Of a DNA stretch of 64,000 nucleotides, positions 62,632-64,000 are shown piece after piece (within the stretch, counting starts at the first letter, position 1; the number at the start of each line of letters is the position of its first letter). Origin of the DNA: Endobugula sp047636495 (lineage in GTDB: Bacteria > Pseudomonadota > Gammaproteobacteria > Pseudomonadales > Cellvibrionaceae). The position numbers and the translations under genes were made by a program. The notes beneath the pieces were generated by a model. That model had not been told where the DNA came from. It saw only the letters and a list, made by a program, of their open reading frames with translations, and did no database searches. The DNA is taken from NCBI GenBank assembly GCA_047636495.1, contig JBLILH010000009.1, forward strand, positions 1 to 64,000, given 5' to 3'.

Positions 62632-62667
62632 AAAAAAGCCCTACCGCGTTTGCGATAGGGCTTTTTT
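62632..62667. terminator. Terminator between rpmA and obgE
   Basis: AAAAAAGCCCTA and TAGGGCTTTTTT pair perfectly over 12 bp with a 12-base loop. It lies 33 bp past the rpmA stop, so rplU-rpmA ends mostly here and obgE may need its own promoter or read-through. Confidence 0.9.
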
Positions 62668-62699
62668 AACACGGCTCAAAGAAGAGCAAAAAAAATCAA

Positions 62700-62957
62700 T
62701 TACGCCGCAACAATACTAACAAATTGACGGTTTTTCGGGCCTTTAATAGTAAACTGCACCGCGCCGTCGGCTTTGGCAAAAAGAGTATGATCTTTACCAA
62801 TACCTATGTTTTCTCCCGCATGTACTTTCGTACCACGTTGACGAATAATAATATTACCTGCAAGGACTACTTCTCCACCAAAACGCTTAACACCTAAACG
62901 TTTACTTACGGAATCGCGACCGTTATTAGTACTACCACCAGCTTTCTTATGGGCCAT
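62700..62957 (-). CDS. rpmA: Ribosomal protein L27
   Basis: This gene encodes 85 residues, the full L27 length. AHKKAGGSTNNGRDSVSKRLG, NIIIRQRGTKVHAGENIG and GKDHTLFA are conserved. L27's N-terminus reaches the peptidyl transferase centre. It follows rplU by 12 bp. Confidence 0.98.
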   Translation of the reverse strand: MAHKKAGGSTNNGRDSVSKRLGVKRFGGEVVLAGNIIIRQRGTKVHAGENIGIGKDHTLFAKADGAVQFTIKGPKNRQFVSIVAA

Positions 62958-62969
62958 CTGTCAACACTC

Positions 62970-63584
62970 CTACTTAGTAAGTTCTTTAGCCTGAGCGATC
63001 CAATCATCACGCTCGACACGGCCTTTAAGGTTTAATTTTTCATCTATCAACGCAATATCTTCAACAGACCAGGCTGCTATCTGAGCGAAGCGAGTAACGC
63101 CCGCTTCAACTAACTTCTTAACTAATACTGGACCAACGCCCGTTAACTTGCTTAGGTCGTCTCCGTCGGCTGGCGCTGCATCAGCTTTTTTTGCTGCCAC
63201 TTTTTTTACCGGCACTTTTTCTACCAGCACTTTTTCTACCAGCACTTTTTCTACCAGCACTTTTTTCGCGCCAGAAGCAATAATTGCAGTAATTTTCACT
63301 TCAGTAAACCACTGACGGTGACCCTGACGCGTCATCGAATGCTTACGACGACGGAATTTAATAATACGGATTTTATCACCACGACCGTGGCTTAATATTT
63401 CAGCCGTTACAGCTGCACCCTTTACTATTGGCGTACCAATGGTAATGTTGTCGCCATCAGTTACCAACAACACTTCGTCAAACTGGATAGTCTCGCCGGT
63501 CGCTGCCTCAATTTTTTCTAACTTAAGGGTCTCACCTTCAGTGACACGGTGTTGCTTACCACCACTTTTAATTACTGCGTACAT
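62970..63584 (-). CDS. rplU: Ribosomal protein L21 with C-terminal HhH-like extension
   Basis: The ATG at 63584 with GGAG six bases upstream gives 204 residues; a TTG-led frame at 63596 is not used. Residues 1-103 are a complete L21 (YAVIKSGGKQHRVTEGE to KFRRRKHSMTRQGHRQ and TEVKI). Normal bacterial L21 ends there. Here a Lys/Val repeat linker (VLVEK three times) and a domain of about 70 residues follow, DLSKLTGVGPVLVKKLVEAG and then FAQIAAWSVEDIALID, which resembles helix-hairpin-helix modules. Similar tails occur on L21 in some proteobacteria. The role of the tail is not known. Confidence 0.92.
   Translation of the reverse strand: MYAVIKSGGKQHRVTEGETLKLEKIEAATGETIQFDEVLLVTDGDNITIGTPIVKGAAVTAEILSHGRGDKIRIIKFRRRKHSMTRQGHRQWFTEVKITAIIASGAKKVLVEKVLVEKVLVEKVPVKKVAAKKADAAPADGDDLSKLTGVGPVLVKKLVEAGVTRFAQIAAWSVEDIALIDEKLNLKGRVERDDWIAQAKELTK
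63200..63266. repeat. 15-bp tandem repeat in the L21 linker
   Basis: TTTTTCTACCAGCAC occurs three times exactly with diverged neighbours (TTTTTTTACCGGCAC). Each unit encodes VLVEK or a variant. It lies in the linker between L21 and its extension and preserves the frame. Confidence 0.8.
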
Positions 63585-64000
63585 TTTTTGCTCCAATCAT
63601 TGCATCTGAACTCATGGACGACACTAAGTGCTGATTTACCCATTATTGGCCATATAAATGCCCATCTGGAACAGCTCTCGTACTATTAACATTACATTAA
63701 CAGATACACTTGCGGCGTATATAGATCATTAAGTAAATTTAGGGATGCGAATGTTACGACATTTACTGGGTTCAGGCAATGTTTATCGTGATGTATCAGC
63801 AGCATAACCTCACCATAAATAGAATAAATGATGAATAATGACGTTAAAGCAAAACAAAATCGTCATAAAACAAACGATATTTCGCATAAGCATCAAGAAG
63901 TCTTGACAGTCACCAGCCTCACCCATAGCATCACATGTTATATAACAACTTGATTTATCGACTTATTATATCAACCCTATACAATCACCATGGCAAAGAG
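63585..64000. other. Upstream region of rplU, no gene called
   Basis: In related genomes an ispB gene lies divergently here. An ATG at about 63991 (ATGGCAAAGAG) at the very edge may open a plus-strand gene; TTGACA (63903-63908) with a weak TAGCAT 17 bp on is a possible promoter for it. A 40-codon frame at 63831-63953 has no support. No clear rplU promoter was recognised. Confidence 0.35.

Noticed and set aside
1..64000. CRISPR arrays, rRNA or tRNA genes
   Set aside because: None of the repeats has CRISPR-like regular spacers, and no tRNA or rRNA sequence was recognised by eye.

Overview
The window looks like chromosomal DNA of a gammaproteobacterium in the broad Pseudomonas/Cellvibrio-type assemblage. 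The strongest evidence is gene order: rplU-rpmA-obgE-proB, rpsT, murJ-ribF-ileS-lspA-fkpB-ispH, fimU-pilV-pilW-pilX-pilY1-pilY2-pilE, fimT, pilR-pilS, nadE, bamD/rluD-pgeF and a ccoH-ccoI-ccoS group follow the layout known from Pseudomonas-like genomes. dapA-bamC-MBL hydrolase-purC is a second conserved block. Base composition is moderate and slightly AT-rich. No rRNA, tRNA or CRISPR array was seen.

Layout. 1-7 kb is accessory: the 5' part of a secreted SpvB-like protein that runs off the left edge, two small exported or membrane proteins, a RelE-like toxin-antitoxin pair, a broken tyrosine integrase, two kinds of dispersed repeat, and the pxpABC 5-oxoprolinase operon, whose pxpA carries an in-frame minisatellite. 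7-13 kb holds a lipase-like hydrolase, a small membrane protein and a very large LplT/PlsC/acyl-ACP synthetase fusion, divergent from an HTH regulator, then pdxH. 14-23 kb is housekeeping: rsmJ, a PilZ protein, purC, an MBL hydrolase, bamC, dapA, an LpxL-type acyltransferase, a Tas-like aldo/keto reductase and fabV. 23-29 kb is a plus-strand run of miaE, a glycosyltransferase-like gene and a DctB/DctD-like two-component pair. The regulator of that pair has lost the sigma-54 contact motif and one arginine finger. 29-38 kb holds cbb3 oxidase assembly genes, pgeF, rluD, bamD and nadE. 38-50 kb is the type IV pilus minor pilin locus with its PilS/PilR control genes. 50-64 kb is isoprenoid, lipoprotein, translation and cell-wall housekeeping, ending with an L21 protein fused to a helix-hairpin-helix-like tail.

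How it works together. PilS/PilR sense and control pilus expression. FimU, PilV, PilW, PilX, PilE and PilY1 are the minor pilins and tip adhesin that prime pilus assembly. CcoS, CcoI and CcoH supply copper and maturation functions to a cbb3 oxidase whose structural genes are not in this window. The Aas-like fusion, LpxL and FabV are all lipid envelope genes.

Most unusual signals: (1) a palindromic MITE-like element in two copies, one of which ends inside the proB stop codon; (2) many short tandem duplications, often in frame, in or beside unrelated genes, which suggests strong replication slippage; (3) the divergent DctD-like regulator beside an unassigned glycosyltransferase; (4) the secreted SpvB-like cluster cut by the window edge.
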